Part shown: one piece after another, positions 21,395-30,200 of the stretch
Position numbering within the stretch: position 1 is the stretch's first letter
Layout of the letters: each line of letters opens with the position of its first letter
Virus record (IMG/VR): IMGVR_UViG_3300028650_000004
Span: 1-40,133 of that record
Direction: 5' to 3' (one strand)
Length of the DNA stretch: 40,133 nt
Origin: a virus
The notes under the pieces: model-generated
Database searches by the model: none
What the model was told of the DNA's origin: nothing
What the model saw: the letters and a program-made list of their open reading frames with translations, nothing else
Program-made: the position numbers and the translations under genes

Positions 21395-21897
21395 ATATCA
21401 ATGATTGTATTGACCAAGTAGTAATTTTCAACGAGATTGCTGGTAATCTTAGTAATGTGTCACATGAAGGCCTTATTGCACAAGCTAAAGTTGTTGCTGA
21501 AGAAGGTAATGAACTTCTTGAAGCGGTAGCCGAAGGCAATCCAAATGAAATCCTAAAGGAAGCTGTAGATGTTCTTGTAACAATTCATGGCTTTGTTAAA
21601 ATGCTTGAGGAACAAGGGTACGATGTTATTGGGGCGTTCAATGAAGTGAACATTAATAATTTGAGCAAGTTCACGCCTAGTGCTAATATTGCTAACTTGA
21701 CTATTCAAGAATTTGAGGACAAAGGTATTAAGGTTTATGGAGAAGAGAATCTTGATTATAATGTGTTTGTAATCAAAAATGAACATGGCAAAGTTGTGAA
21801 GCCTTCGGGATACAAGAAGTGTTCTGTTGCTAGTTATACGCCAAAAGGAATCTTGCCGAAAGTGAAACTTGATGATGTTGGAGGTGACTTGTGCTAG
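21391..21897 (+). CDS. MazG-like nucleotide pyrophosphohydrolase, 168 aa
   Basis: The metal-binding pattern of the all-alpha NTP pyrophosphatases is seen: E38-x-x-E41 in KVVAEEGNELLEAV and E57-x-x-D60 in ILKEAVDVLVT. These enzymes hydrolyse NTP or dNTP to NMP and pyrophosphate, and in phages may adjust nucleotide pools or (p)ppGpp signalling. Residues 70-95 (LEEQGYDVIGAFNEVNINNL) fit the C-terminal helices of the family. The remaining 70 residues appear to be an added domain. It overlaps the gene before it by four bases and the one after it by seven. Confidence 0.8.
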   Translation: MNINDCIDQVVIFNEIAGNLSNVSHEGLIAQAKVVAEEGNELLEAVAEGNPNEILKEAVDVLVTIHGFVKMLEEQGYDVIGAFNEVNINNLSKFTPSANIANLTIQEFEDKGIKVYGEENLDYNVFVIKNEHGKVVKPSGYKKCSVASYTPKGILPKVKLDDVGGDLC

Positions 21898-22457
21898 TCT
21901 ATTTTAGCTTCCTAGATATTCTCAAGATTCCAGAAATTTCAACTATTGCAGAAAGCCAATTTGATTTGCTTCAGCCAAAGATGGATAATATTGTTGCCCC
22001 ATATATTTTTAAACTTGGAGGATTTGTTGATAATGGACTTAAGCTTCAGGCTTGCGTCCATAGAACAATTGACTTGAAGATCGTTACAGGCTATCGTTAT
22101 GTTTGTACTGAGCGCTATGATAAAGAATGGAAGGCTAATCGTAACTTCTCCATGAGCGCACGTATTAACTCTCAGACAGACAATGAGTTGGCAAATGATA
22201 TGGTACGCAGTAGTGCTGAAGGCATGGGTGAGTCAGGTTTTAGAGCTATGTGCATGGCTAGTTTTAAAGCAGAGGGAACTACGCGAAGCGTAAAGAAAGA
22301 TGAAAGTGAAACATGGGAAGAAGATCGTAGTACAATTGCAGCATTGCAAGATATTCAAAAAGGAATTAGAGGCTTCTTGCATCCAGATGAAGATGTGTGG
22401 TACACTAATGATTTAGTTGTAGCAATCAAAGAAGCAAACGAAGCAGACGTAATCTAA
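21891..22457 (+). CDS. hypothetical protein, 188 aa, GTG start
   Basis: Starts with GTG at 21891 behind GGAGGTGACTT (MLVYFSFLDILKIPEIS) and overlaps the MazG-like gene by seven bases. The body has beta-like segments (KLGGFVDNGLKLQACVH) and a basic/helical middle with ARINSQTDNELANDMVRSS. No domain is recognised. The coupling suggests a shared task with the nucleotide hydrolase, but this is only context. Confidence 0.65.
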   Translation: MLVYFSFLDILKIPEISTIAESQFDLLQPKMDNIVAPYIFKLGGFVDNGLKLQACVHRTIDLKIVTGYRYVCTERYDKEWKANRNFSMSARINSQTDNELANDMVRSSAEGMGESGFRAMCMASFKAEGTTRSVKKDESETWEEDRSTIAALQDIQKGIRGFLHPDEDVWYTNDLVVAIKEANEADVI

Positions 22458-22485
22458 TTTATTAACTAAAAAAGGAGAAACACAA

Positions 22486-22725
22486 ATGAGTATTCAAATT
22501 AGTCCAGAACAAAAGACTGTTTATCAAGGTTATCGTAACGAAGCAATTGAGCGTCTTACTGAAGCAGCAAGTGCAATGGAACAATATAAGGAAATTGTTA
22601 CTGCTGCGGCAGAGACAACTAAGTTGTCAAAGAAGGAAATTGGCAAGTCGTTTAAGACATTCTTTGCTGACAAGGTTAAGGCATTATCTGATGAGGCAAG
22701 TGTTGTTGAATTCTTGAATGACTAA
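22486..22725 (+). CDS. small helical protein, 79 aa
   Basis: The start (MSIQISPEQKTVYQGYRNEA) follows AAAAGGAGAAACACAA. The protein is alpha-helical with Lys and Glu rich segments (LSKKEIGKSFKTFFADKVKA). Small helical proteins of this size in phages sometimes bind double-stranded DNA (T4 DsbA-like), but similarity is only general. It is the last gene of the rightward operon and is followed by a strong terminator. Confidence 0.65.
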   Translation: MSIQISPEQKTVYQGYRNEAIERLTEAASAMEQYKEIVTAAAETTKLSKKEIGKSFKTFFADKVKALSDEASVVEFLND

Positions 22726-22741
22726 GTAGTAGATAAGCAAT

Positions 22742-22772
22742 AAGCCCTACGTCAATGACGTAGGGCTTTTAT
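22742..22772 (+). terminator. strong bidirectional hairpin terminator
   Basis: AAGCCCTACGTC (22742-22753) pairs perfectly with GACGTAGGGCTT (22757-22768) around a 3-base loop and is followed by TTATTGTT. On the minus strand the hairpin is followed by ATTGCTT. It separates the converging replication and structural operons. Confidence 0.9.
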
Positions 22773-22785
22773 TGTTAATTAAACA

Positions 22786-22947
22786 TTAGGTAAATTCAAA
22801 GAAGAAACACTCTTCACATTCAAACCCTGCAACTCCTGGGACCATCGTAAGGGACTCTACCCAATACATCTGACCAGCACAGATTGGGCAAAATCGATAA
22901 TTTACAGCCGAAGCTTCTGGAACTTCTACATTGACATTGGTATCCAT
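22786..22947 (-). CDS. zinc-ribbon protein, 53 aa
   Basis: A frame starting MDTNVNVEVPEASAVNYRFC. Two C-x-x-C pairs (CPIC near residue 20, CEEC near 44) frame a beta-rich core, forming a zinc ribbon. It is the last gene of the leftward structural operon, just before the terminator. The upstream leader is AGAGGGAATT. The function is unknown. Confidence 0.65.
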   Translation of the reverse strand: MDTNVNVEVPEASAVNYRFCPICAGQMYWVESLTMVPGVAGFECEECFFFEFT

Positions 22948-22955
22948 AATTCCCT

Positions 22956-23414
22956 CTATGCGTATTTTGAGATAATAGCAGCAACATCGGATGTATATTT
23001 TGATTTTGCTGCTGCAATATTTGACATTACAATTGCCTTCTTTCCCACTTCACTCGTTCCATCATTAACCATTGCTGTTAGCCATGTTAATTGCAAATTT
23101 GTGGTAGTTGCTTTATAATCATCTGCAAGAGTAGCGAGTTCTGCTAATTTCTGCCTATTCTTATTAGCTGCTGCAACATCTGTTGGAAGGTTAATAACTT
23201 CCCATTGCTGCTCATATGTTCCCTTTACCGTAAGAACGGGAGTTGTCTCTTGGACAACTTGAGTCAAGGAGTTATATGTTGGCTGTGGGGACGGAAACAC
23301 ATAAGCATACCCATCAGGATTGAATGGAGTAGCAAATGATGTGTTAGGAAGAGAGTTGCGGATATCCTGTTCGGAGACAGGATACTGTTTTGTTACTAGA
23401 TTGATGTATGACAT
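22956..23414 (-). CDS. tail fibre assembly-type protein, 152 aa
   Basis: The start at 23414 (MSYINLVTKQYPVSEQDIR) follows AAAAGGAGTCTT. The segment PNTSFATPFNPDGYAYVFPS and the later QWEVINL are like the small proteins encoded right after tail fibre genes, which help fold or attach fibres. The C-terminal half is helical. The position directly after the fibre gene supports this role. Confidence 0.7.
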   Translation of the reverse strand: MSYINLVTKQYPVSEQDIRNSLPNTSFATPFNPDGYAYVFPSPQPTYNSLTQVVQETTPVLTVKGTYEQQWEVINLPTDVAAANKNRQKLAELATLADDYKATTTNLQLTWLTAMVNDGTSEVGKKAIVMSNIAAAKSKYTSDVAAIISKYA

Positions 23415-23424
23415 AAGACTCCTT

Positions 23425-25353
23425 TTAAGCAAATGCTAAGAAAATATAAGTACCACCTGTAATATTGATATTGGTAGCAGCAACTTGATTAACTATAAAC
23501 CCGGAGATATCCACGTCTACACTGTCATCTGTGGTAACTTCCGCAACACTGGTGTTTAATGAAAGGTGCGGGTCATCTCCAGAAATAATTCCACGTGCAG
23601 AGTCCCAATAAAACCAGTCCCCTACATTATCAATAGATTTTATAAACATATATCTAGCACCAGTTGTGAATCCACAATTGATAACTTGTGAAGAACCATT
23701 CCCCACATAACTCCCAATCTTACTAATTCCAGATCGTGATGCAAAAAGATAAGATATGAAAGTGTCAGAACCAGCATTAATCTCCCCAATAGAAGAGACT
23801 GAAAACGTGGAGGGTGTCATATTAACTGACCCATTTGTCCATAAGTTCATACTAGCGGCTTGGGCTGATGTTTGCTGTAGCACAAGATTCCCGGATGCGT
23901 ATGAGCAGTAAACTTGCCAGTTATAGGCAAATGTTCGGCATTTTCTTATGATCAATTCTGGAGTGGCAGAGAGGTTATGTGCAACCTGTTTTGATATGCC
24001 AGTACCTGTGTCACAAACAATATCAAATACCCCCTGGGCCCTATGAAAAAAATGATGAATAAGAGAAATACCACTTCCATTTATATATATATTGTTTTGA
24101 ACTCCAACAGATATACCATTCATATCAAAGCTGACTAGATCTTGTGACGATGAACTTGTGGCCTCTGTCGTGTTTGAATGTGCATAAAGGGATTGTGTAT
24201 GCCCACGGTTTTTATCTACGAAGGAATAAAATCCACCTGTCCTAGAAGTAGTTCCTAGTAAATCCGGCGCAAACCCCACCCCTGTCACCACAGCAGCAGC
24301 ACCAGTACCCGTTCGTGCAATCGCGTTATAAACCTGCGTGCCGAGTGTTGGGGGCTTGTTGGGGCGACGGATGGCGAGGTAGACCGTATTTGATCCTGCT
24401 GAAACCAAACCACTCCTAATCACAAACCCGGTAGCTGTCGGGCTTGAATATATTGTTCCATCATTAACTTCCGCCGCTGGCCAGTTAGCTGTGATACGTA
24501 ATTCCGCTGACTGACTAAATGCCCTCGACGTATCCAGTATGTGCCAAGACCCACCGACGGTGATATCTTTCACCATCAAATACTGCGGCTCCCACCCGAG
24601 ATTAACCGTAGCATTACCACTCGCATCCGTAGTAAAGCTGCCTGCCTGAATAATCCCATCTGCTGAAGTATCGTGGGCGAATAGGTAGGCGACGTAGGTT
24701 TGTCCGCTAGTGTTTAAACCCCCATCAGCCCCAATAGAAAACTGTGCTGCTGTTGGGGAAACAGGAATTGATCCATTCCCCCATACATTTCCTGTAACAC
24801 TTGTTTCAACCGCCGCTGTAGTGTTAAGAAAAAGATAGCCCGTGTTTCCAAGACTTTGATGATATACGTACCAAGCATTAGCCCCGCTAGTCTGTTTTAC
24901 GATAATCATACCCGGTGCAATACCGAGCGAATGTGCAATGTTTTGTGTCGTACCATTCCCCGTATAAGTAACCACATCGAAAAATTCCGGGGCGCGGCGG
25001 AATGTCCATCCCACGTAACCTGTGGAAGCACCATTATCACCTGCATAATTGCTTGTGACATAACCATTATTTAGAAACACTGGTGCTGTTAACCCACTAC
25101 CACTAAAACTCTGTTGTGCGTCGGTGGTATTTGTTCGTATAAACTTATCTACTCCACGTATAGAGTCAACTAAAGTATGCGAGTTAGTAGAAGTTCTTTG
25201 TTTTGCCCAAACCATCCCGCCCTTACCCGCAAGATCAATCCCATTGTTGATCGGCTGCGTTGCGCCATTTCCGGTGTAGGTATACGCACTGAAAACATCG
25301 TCTGAGTATAATTTTTGTGCTCCACTAGATGCAGATAATAGTTTATTTAACAT
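23425..25353 (-). CDS. tail fibre protein with repeated beta domains, 642 aa
   Basis: The protein contains at least five diverged copies of a beta-rich module of roughly 100 residues. Each has a pattern like Y-T-G-N-G-T-x-Q-x-I-x-H-x-L-G-x-x-P-x-M-I-I-V-K, followed by W-Y-V-Y and D-x-x-R-G or T-S-R-A. Clear copies begin at FSAYTYTGNGATQPI, FDVVTYTGNGTTQNI, IIQAGSFTTDASGNA, FDIVCDTGTGISKQV and KIGSYVGNGSSQVI. This is like the DUF7483-type repeats of phage fibres (name from memory). It is likely the distal receptor-binding part of the tail. It ends one base from the gene upstream and overlaps the assembly protein leader. Confidence 0.8.
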   Translation of the reverse strand: MLNKLLSASSGAQKLYSDDVFSAYTYTGNGATQPINNGIDLAGKGGMVWAKQRTSTNSHTLVDSIRGVDKFIRTNTTDAQQSFSGSGLTAPVFLNNGYVTSNYAGDNGASTGYVGWTFRRAPEFFDVVTYTGNGTTQNIAHSLGIAPGMIIVKQTSGANAWYVYHQSLGNTGYLFLNTTAAVETSVTGNVWGNGSIPVSPTAAQFSIGADGGLNTSGQTYVAYLFAHDTSADGIIQAGSFTTDASGNATVNLGWEPQYLMVKDITVGGSWHILDTSRAFSQSAELRITANWPAAEVNDGTIYSSPTATGFVIRSGLVSAGSNTVYLAIRRPNKPPTLGTQVYNAIARTGTGAAAVVTGVGFAPDLLGTTSRTGGFYSFVDKNRGHTQSLYAHSNTTEATSSSSQDLVSFDMNGISVGVQNNIYINGSGISLIHHFFHRAQGVFDIVCDTGTGISKQVAHNLSATPELIIRKCRTFAYNWQVYCSYASGNLVLQQTSAQAASMNLWTNGSVNMTPSTFSVSSIGEINAGSDTFISYLFASRSGISKIGSYVGNGSSQVINCGFTTGARYMFIKSIDNVGDWFYWDSARGIISGDDPHLSLNTSVAEVTTDDSVDVDISGFIVNQVAATNINITGGTYIFLAFA

Positions 25354-26357
25354 TATCTAATCACCTTTACAAACACAGTAACACCAGCATCTCTTGTCCA
25401 CATACAAATCCAGTCTGTTCCAGATGTTTGCAATGTGACACCCGCCCCTGCAAATGTTGTACTATAGCTACCATCAGATTTAATCCAATTGGTAGTTGTC
25501 CCAAGAGAAAATGTCAAAGTGGCCGATCCTGCATTAGTAAGTTCTAATAGAACATCCCCAAGATTCCCACTTGGGGGCCAATTAGTTGTACTAATAATGT
25601 GGCTTCCTGTTACAGTGATCTTTTGGTGGCTCCCTGCTGTATAGTCAATTACTTGATTAGTAGTTCCAGAGTTTCCTTTGTCAAGGAATACATAACCAAA
25701 ATCTTTAATCAACCCTCTGCTTAGTTGCTGGTCAGAGTAGATTTGAGCACCAGTAAATGTATTTGTGCCTAAACTTGCTCCCGTATTACTTGCCACCGCA
25801 GATAATGCAACTGTCCAATCCGTAAATGTTCCGCTTCCACTTATAGTAGATACACTTACAACCAAGGCTCCAGTTCCACTAGTAAATGAAGTAATCTGCC
25901 CAAACATATAATTACTTGGTGTAGGAGTATTTGCTATAACAACAAACTGCCCAACAGCATATGCCTTCCCTGTTTGGATAGTTAGTGAGTGACTCCCTAA
26001 ACTAATAGGCAAACTGGTAGTGCTTGTTGCGGATGTTCCTGGCGCGTTTAAGGCGCTTGCTGCGCTTGCTGCTGCGGCATATGCTGAGCCTTGTGCATTG
26101 TTAGCTTGCACTGTTGCAAGCGATACTTGAGCAGCCCCATTAGTTGTAGCCAAACCCGCTTGCGTAGTGGCTATACCTGCCTGTGTTGTAGCAGTGTTGG
26201 CCGCATTAGTAGCTATTGCTTGTTTAGCTGAGACGTCCACCTGTAGAGCATTTATGTCTGTAGAGAATGTTGGCAACTGTGTTGCGAAGAACGTATCTAC
26301 ATCAGTTTTAAATGTAGGTGATGTTCTGTCTAAGGATGGAAGTGTGGCAATTGTCAT
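25353..26357 (-). CDS. tail fibre / tip protein with Ala-Thr-rich stalk, 334 aa
   Basis: Residues 1-45 are helical. Residues 45-110 are an Ala/Thr/Gln-rich stalk (AANTATTQAGIATTQAGLAT) typical of trimeric fibre coiled coils. The rest is beta-rich (GSHSLTIQTGKAYAVGQFVV and later YTAGSHQKITVTGSHI). It probably forms the near part of the fibre attached to the tail tip. The start ATG overlaps by four bases the true stop of the frameshifted gene upstream (ATGA), and the stop overlaps the start of the next fibre gene. Confidence 0.75.
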   Translation of the reverse strand: MTIATLPSLDRTSPTFKTDVDTFFATQLPTFSTDINALQVDVSAKQAIATNAANTATTQAGIATTQAGLATTNGAAQVSLATVQANNAQGSAYAAAASAASALNAPGTSATSTTSLPISLGSHSLTIQTGKAYAVGQFVVIANTPTPSNYMFGQITSFTSGTGALVVSVSTISGSGTFTDWTVALSAVASNTGASLGTNTFTGAQIYSDQQLSRGLIKDFGYVFLDKGNSGTTNQVIDYTAGSHQKITVTGSHIISTTNWPPSGNLGDVLLELTNAGSATLTFSLGTTTNWIKSDGSYSTTFAGAGVTLQTSGTDWICMWTRDAGVTVFVKVIR

Positions 26358-27267
26358 ATTAATCCTTCAATTTCAAGTGAGCAGTAATTCATTGTTGGGT
26401 AGGCCACTTCTATGGAAAACTCTTTGTAAAAGCCGTATACTGTCAAAGGCTCATACCCATAAACATCTGTAGCAATCCAAACAGCAGGCGTGGCGCGTAA
26501 ATCGGCAAGGGCACGCGAGATACGAGGATAATCAACTTGTTAGTGATTACCTTAAGAGACATTTTCTTAGAGTAGCCGCGCTTAACAATTGTATATCTCC
26601 CAAAGGCATCAACTGTTTTTACGCTATAATCAATAGCACCAGAAGTAGCTCCATATTCTGTTGCACCAATCCCTATGACCTCTCCAAATTTACACACGCC
26701 ACAAGAAACACTACCAGATGTAGAGGATATTGAGACTGTTAATTCACAATTAGGAAAATGAAACGGCAAGTCTGTAAGGGCTACTGATTCTTCTTGGGCA
26801 TACGGAGTGTAAAACCAGTCGTAAAAACTTGTAATGATTGTTCCATCCAGAGTTACGACCTTGTTGTATGCTACAGCCCCCCCTGTAGACTCCTTCATTG
26901 TTATTGTTGCGGTCTTGCCTACCAATTCTAGAAGTGCTAAACCAGAGATACTTCCTGGTTTAAGCACAACTGTTAAAGGAGTAGTAATTGTTGTAGCAGT
27001 TCCAACAACATTGTCAAACATGGCCCAACGGTTTGTTGGGCCAATATCTAGCCAATTAGTTGGGTCTGTTTCAGGAGGAGTAGCAGTTGTTCCTGCGATA
27101 AGTCTCTCGTATATCCTATGTGTTGAAACTCTGATACATTTCTGCCCTAGTGTATAAGCAGTTGCAGCGGCCCAGACAGCATAATCTGTTTCTGGGGCGG
27201 TGCTAGAGATTAATATTGCATCTGTTAATGCTATAGGGCTTATTACCTTTGTTGACAGTTCAATCAT
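26354..27267 (-). pseudogene. distal tail / minor tail protein, interrupted by a frameshift
   Basis: Residues 1 to about 245 are in one frame: an N-terminal part with YAVWAAATAYTLGQKCIR and a P-x-x-D-P-x-x-W-x-x-x-G-P-T-N-R-W motif, which resembles a carbohydrate-binding (CBM5/12-like) module, then beta strands. Near 26535-26545 the frame is lost after LKVITNK and goes out with a stop at 26443. In another frame the protein continues naturally (DYPRISRALADLRATPAVW, then YGYEPLTVYGFYKEFS and NYCSLEIEGLI) to a TGA at 26354 overlapping the next start. One missing base (ttgat where ttggat is expected) restores 305 codons. The gene should be needed for virion assembly, so a sequence error must be considered. 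Confidence 0.82.
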
Positions 27268-30200
27268 ACTGGTGCAGCCTCCCTAGTAGAAATAGCATCG
27301 CCATCTGGCATTACTCTCTTGATAAGTTTTACATTTTCGCTTGTATTGACAACAATTGCTCTTGCTTCAAAACGAAGCATAACCATTTCCTGCTTCATGG
27401 CTTCCATCGTTGTCAACAAAGCTTCAGCATTAAACGATTCACTCTTATTTGACGGAGTAGATAACCGCCCTATTAGTTGCTTATTATCCCCAGCAGGCGT
27501 AATGCGTTCGCCCTTGTGCACCATTGCAAGCATATCCTCTGGAACATAATTTGTGCCAACAGCAAACTTTGTAAGACCATACTTGTCTGCCGCTGCTGCG
27601 GCTGTTCCGGCAGGTTGCCCAAAGATTGTGTCAAGAGTTGCAAGAGATTGCCCATTAAGTGCTGCTGACTGATATACGGCTGCATAAGCACCAGGATTAG
27701 CAGCCCATGTGTCCTTAACTAGACTTTGATCCCAAGAGCCACTAAACTTCTGTGTGATAACTCCGGCATCATTTGTAGAGTAGCCTGCTGCTGCACCCAT
27801 TGTTCCTGCTTGGGAGATGCTGCCACCTAACCCCCCACCTACTGCTTTAGACATAGCAATAACAGAGCCAAGATTTGCAATTGCTGCTGCAACGGATAAG
27901 ACACTTGTGTTAATACCTTTCAACTCATTAATCTGAGCAGTAGCATCTGTTAAAATCTTATCTAAAGCGTCTTGTGCCCTATTGTTCTGTAACTCAGCTA
28001 AGTCTGCTGCATTAGTTATTTCATTAAGCGTTTGTTCAGCAAGACTCTTCTGTGATCCTGCAACCGTCTTGAGTGCCGAGAGTGTTGCACTAGCTCTGCC
28101 TTGATCCCTTGCATAATCCTCAAAACTAGAGTATAGTTGCTCGGACGGCTTCGACAGATCCTCAATAGCTGTAGAAATACTCTCACTATAGGCGGTTAAT
28201 GATGAACCACTTTTTGACGCAGTTAATGCAGTGTTAAGTGCAGCCTGTGCTTCGGCACGAAGCAATGCAAGCTTTGTATCACTTTCCAACTCTACTGTCT
28301 TTACTGCTGTCTCAAGTGCATCGTTTAAACTTGTTAATGTTTCTTTTGTTGCTGTTGCAGCCTCTATAGAACTTTTGTAAATAGCTGCTTGTATCTCATA
28401 AGCATCCTGCAATGTTTTCTTCTGTGCTGTAACCGAGTCTTCCAACTTAGAATATGCAGCATCAACCAGATCATAAGAAGCCTTAATACGTGTTGCTAGT
28501 AGGTCAGCAGAAGTTTTCGCGGCTTCGTCTGCGGCTTGTTTTACAGTTGCTGCTGAATCAATAAGCGATGAGAACGAAGCAGAGACAGACATCATTGCTG
28601 CAAAAGCAGCCTGCCCAGATGAAGTTGTTAAATCCAATCCTTCTACGACACTTCGGAATGCTGCTTTACTAGCAGGCATTGCAACACCAACATCATTAAG
28701 AGCCTTAGTTACCTGCTTCGTTATGTTTGCATTCTTCTCAGCAGTAGAATAATAATTATCATAGTAGCTGTTAAGATTGGTATTAAGAGTTTCAGCACCA
28801 CCAGCGGCAGTGATTAATGATGTAGAAAGCTTATCTGCACCAAAACCAAGTGTATCAAAGGCTGTTCTTAATGTGGTGATCGCTGTTAGATTAGACAGCA
28901 CAGTTTGCAATTCTTCAGCACTGGCAGTGTATAAATCAACACTATTTGCTACATCTTTATACACTTGAGAAACATCAGAAGCTTTAACTGCAGCCACTAA
29001 CATTCTTTGTGTTTCTAGTTGCAACTCTGTATCATATGTGCCCCTCTCGGCATTTCTACCATTACGGTAAACATAATTACCTTGAGCATCCATAACACCA
29101 GATTGGATATTGTCTTTAGCTGTACCTTTAGGATCAGTACTAAAACCCAAGTTCAGGCCAATACCGGCAGCATTTCCACCAAGACTAGTAATTAAACTTG
29201 CTACAGATTTACCAATCGGAGTTACAAGGCTCTCTACAATATTATTGCTACCTGTTCCTGTGATGTAGTTATTACCTTTTGCATCTTGTGTAGACAATGA
29301 TGAGATTCCACTATTTGATAGTGTTGCGTAGGCATCACCTTCTGTCTTCGGGCCTCCGCCTTTTTTCATTAGGCTAGTAATAAGAGTTACAGCAGCTAAG
29401 GCTGCTCCAACATAAGGGAGGGCTGCCCCAATCGTTGCACCAGCCCCTGTCAATCCACCAGCAGCAGTCCCTGTGCCTGCTGACAGCAATGCCCCACCTT
29501 CGCCGTACACAGGGGCCATATACCCTGCTGCTTGTGCAGTAGACAGCCCTAATCCTGCCCCAACACTTGAGTTAGCAAAAGCTCCATATGCCGATCCGAT
29601 TCCACCTGTATAAGCTCCCCAAGCACTATTCCCCATAGAAGCAATATTACCAATACCACCAACAGTAGACGCCGTTGATCCTGCTGCTTGTGCAGTAGAC
29701 ATACCAACTAGCCCCATACCTCCTGTAACAATTGCTTGAACAGTTGGTCGCAACACAAGCGTTTTAAACATATTTGTAAGGGTATCACGGAAATTCTGAG
29801 CAAGCGTCTTTCCTTTTTCAAACCCCTTCATTAAAGCATCCGTGATATTGTCAGAAATCTTTTCGTTTGTCTTCTTCCAGCCCTTTTCTATCTCTGCTTG
29901 GTTTTCCTTCATTCCTTTTTCTAAACGAAGGTCAGCCTGTGCTGTGATCTTATCACCAGTTTTTTCTATAGCATCTGCAAGGGCAGGATAGTGGCTAATA
30001 GCCTCCATAGAGGCCCCTGTAGCCTCTCTAATGGCATACGCCTCTCGTAGTATTGCCGCAGCAGCGTAATCAGCAGCAGCGGCCACCCTGAGCTTCTGGG
30101 CCTCATTCCTACCTTGCTGTGCTTCACTAACTCCCAGATTATCAATCTGTAGGCGAATAGCATCATTTTCTTCTTCAAGCTTATCTGCAACTTTTGATGC

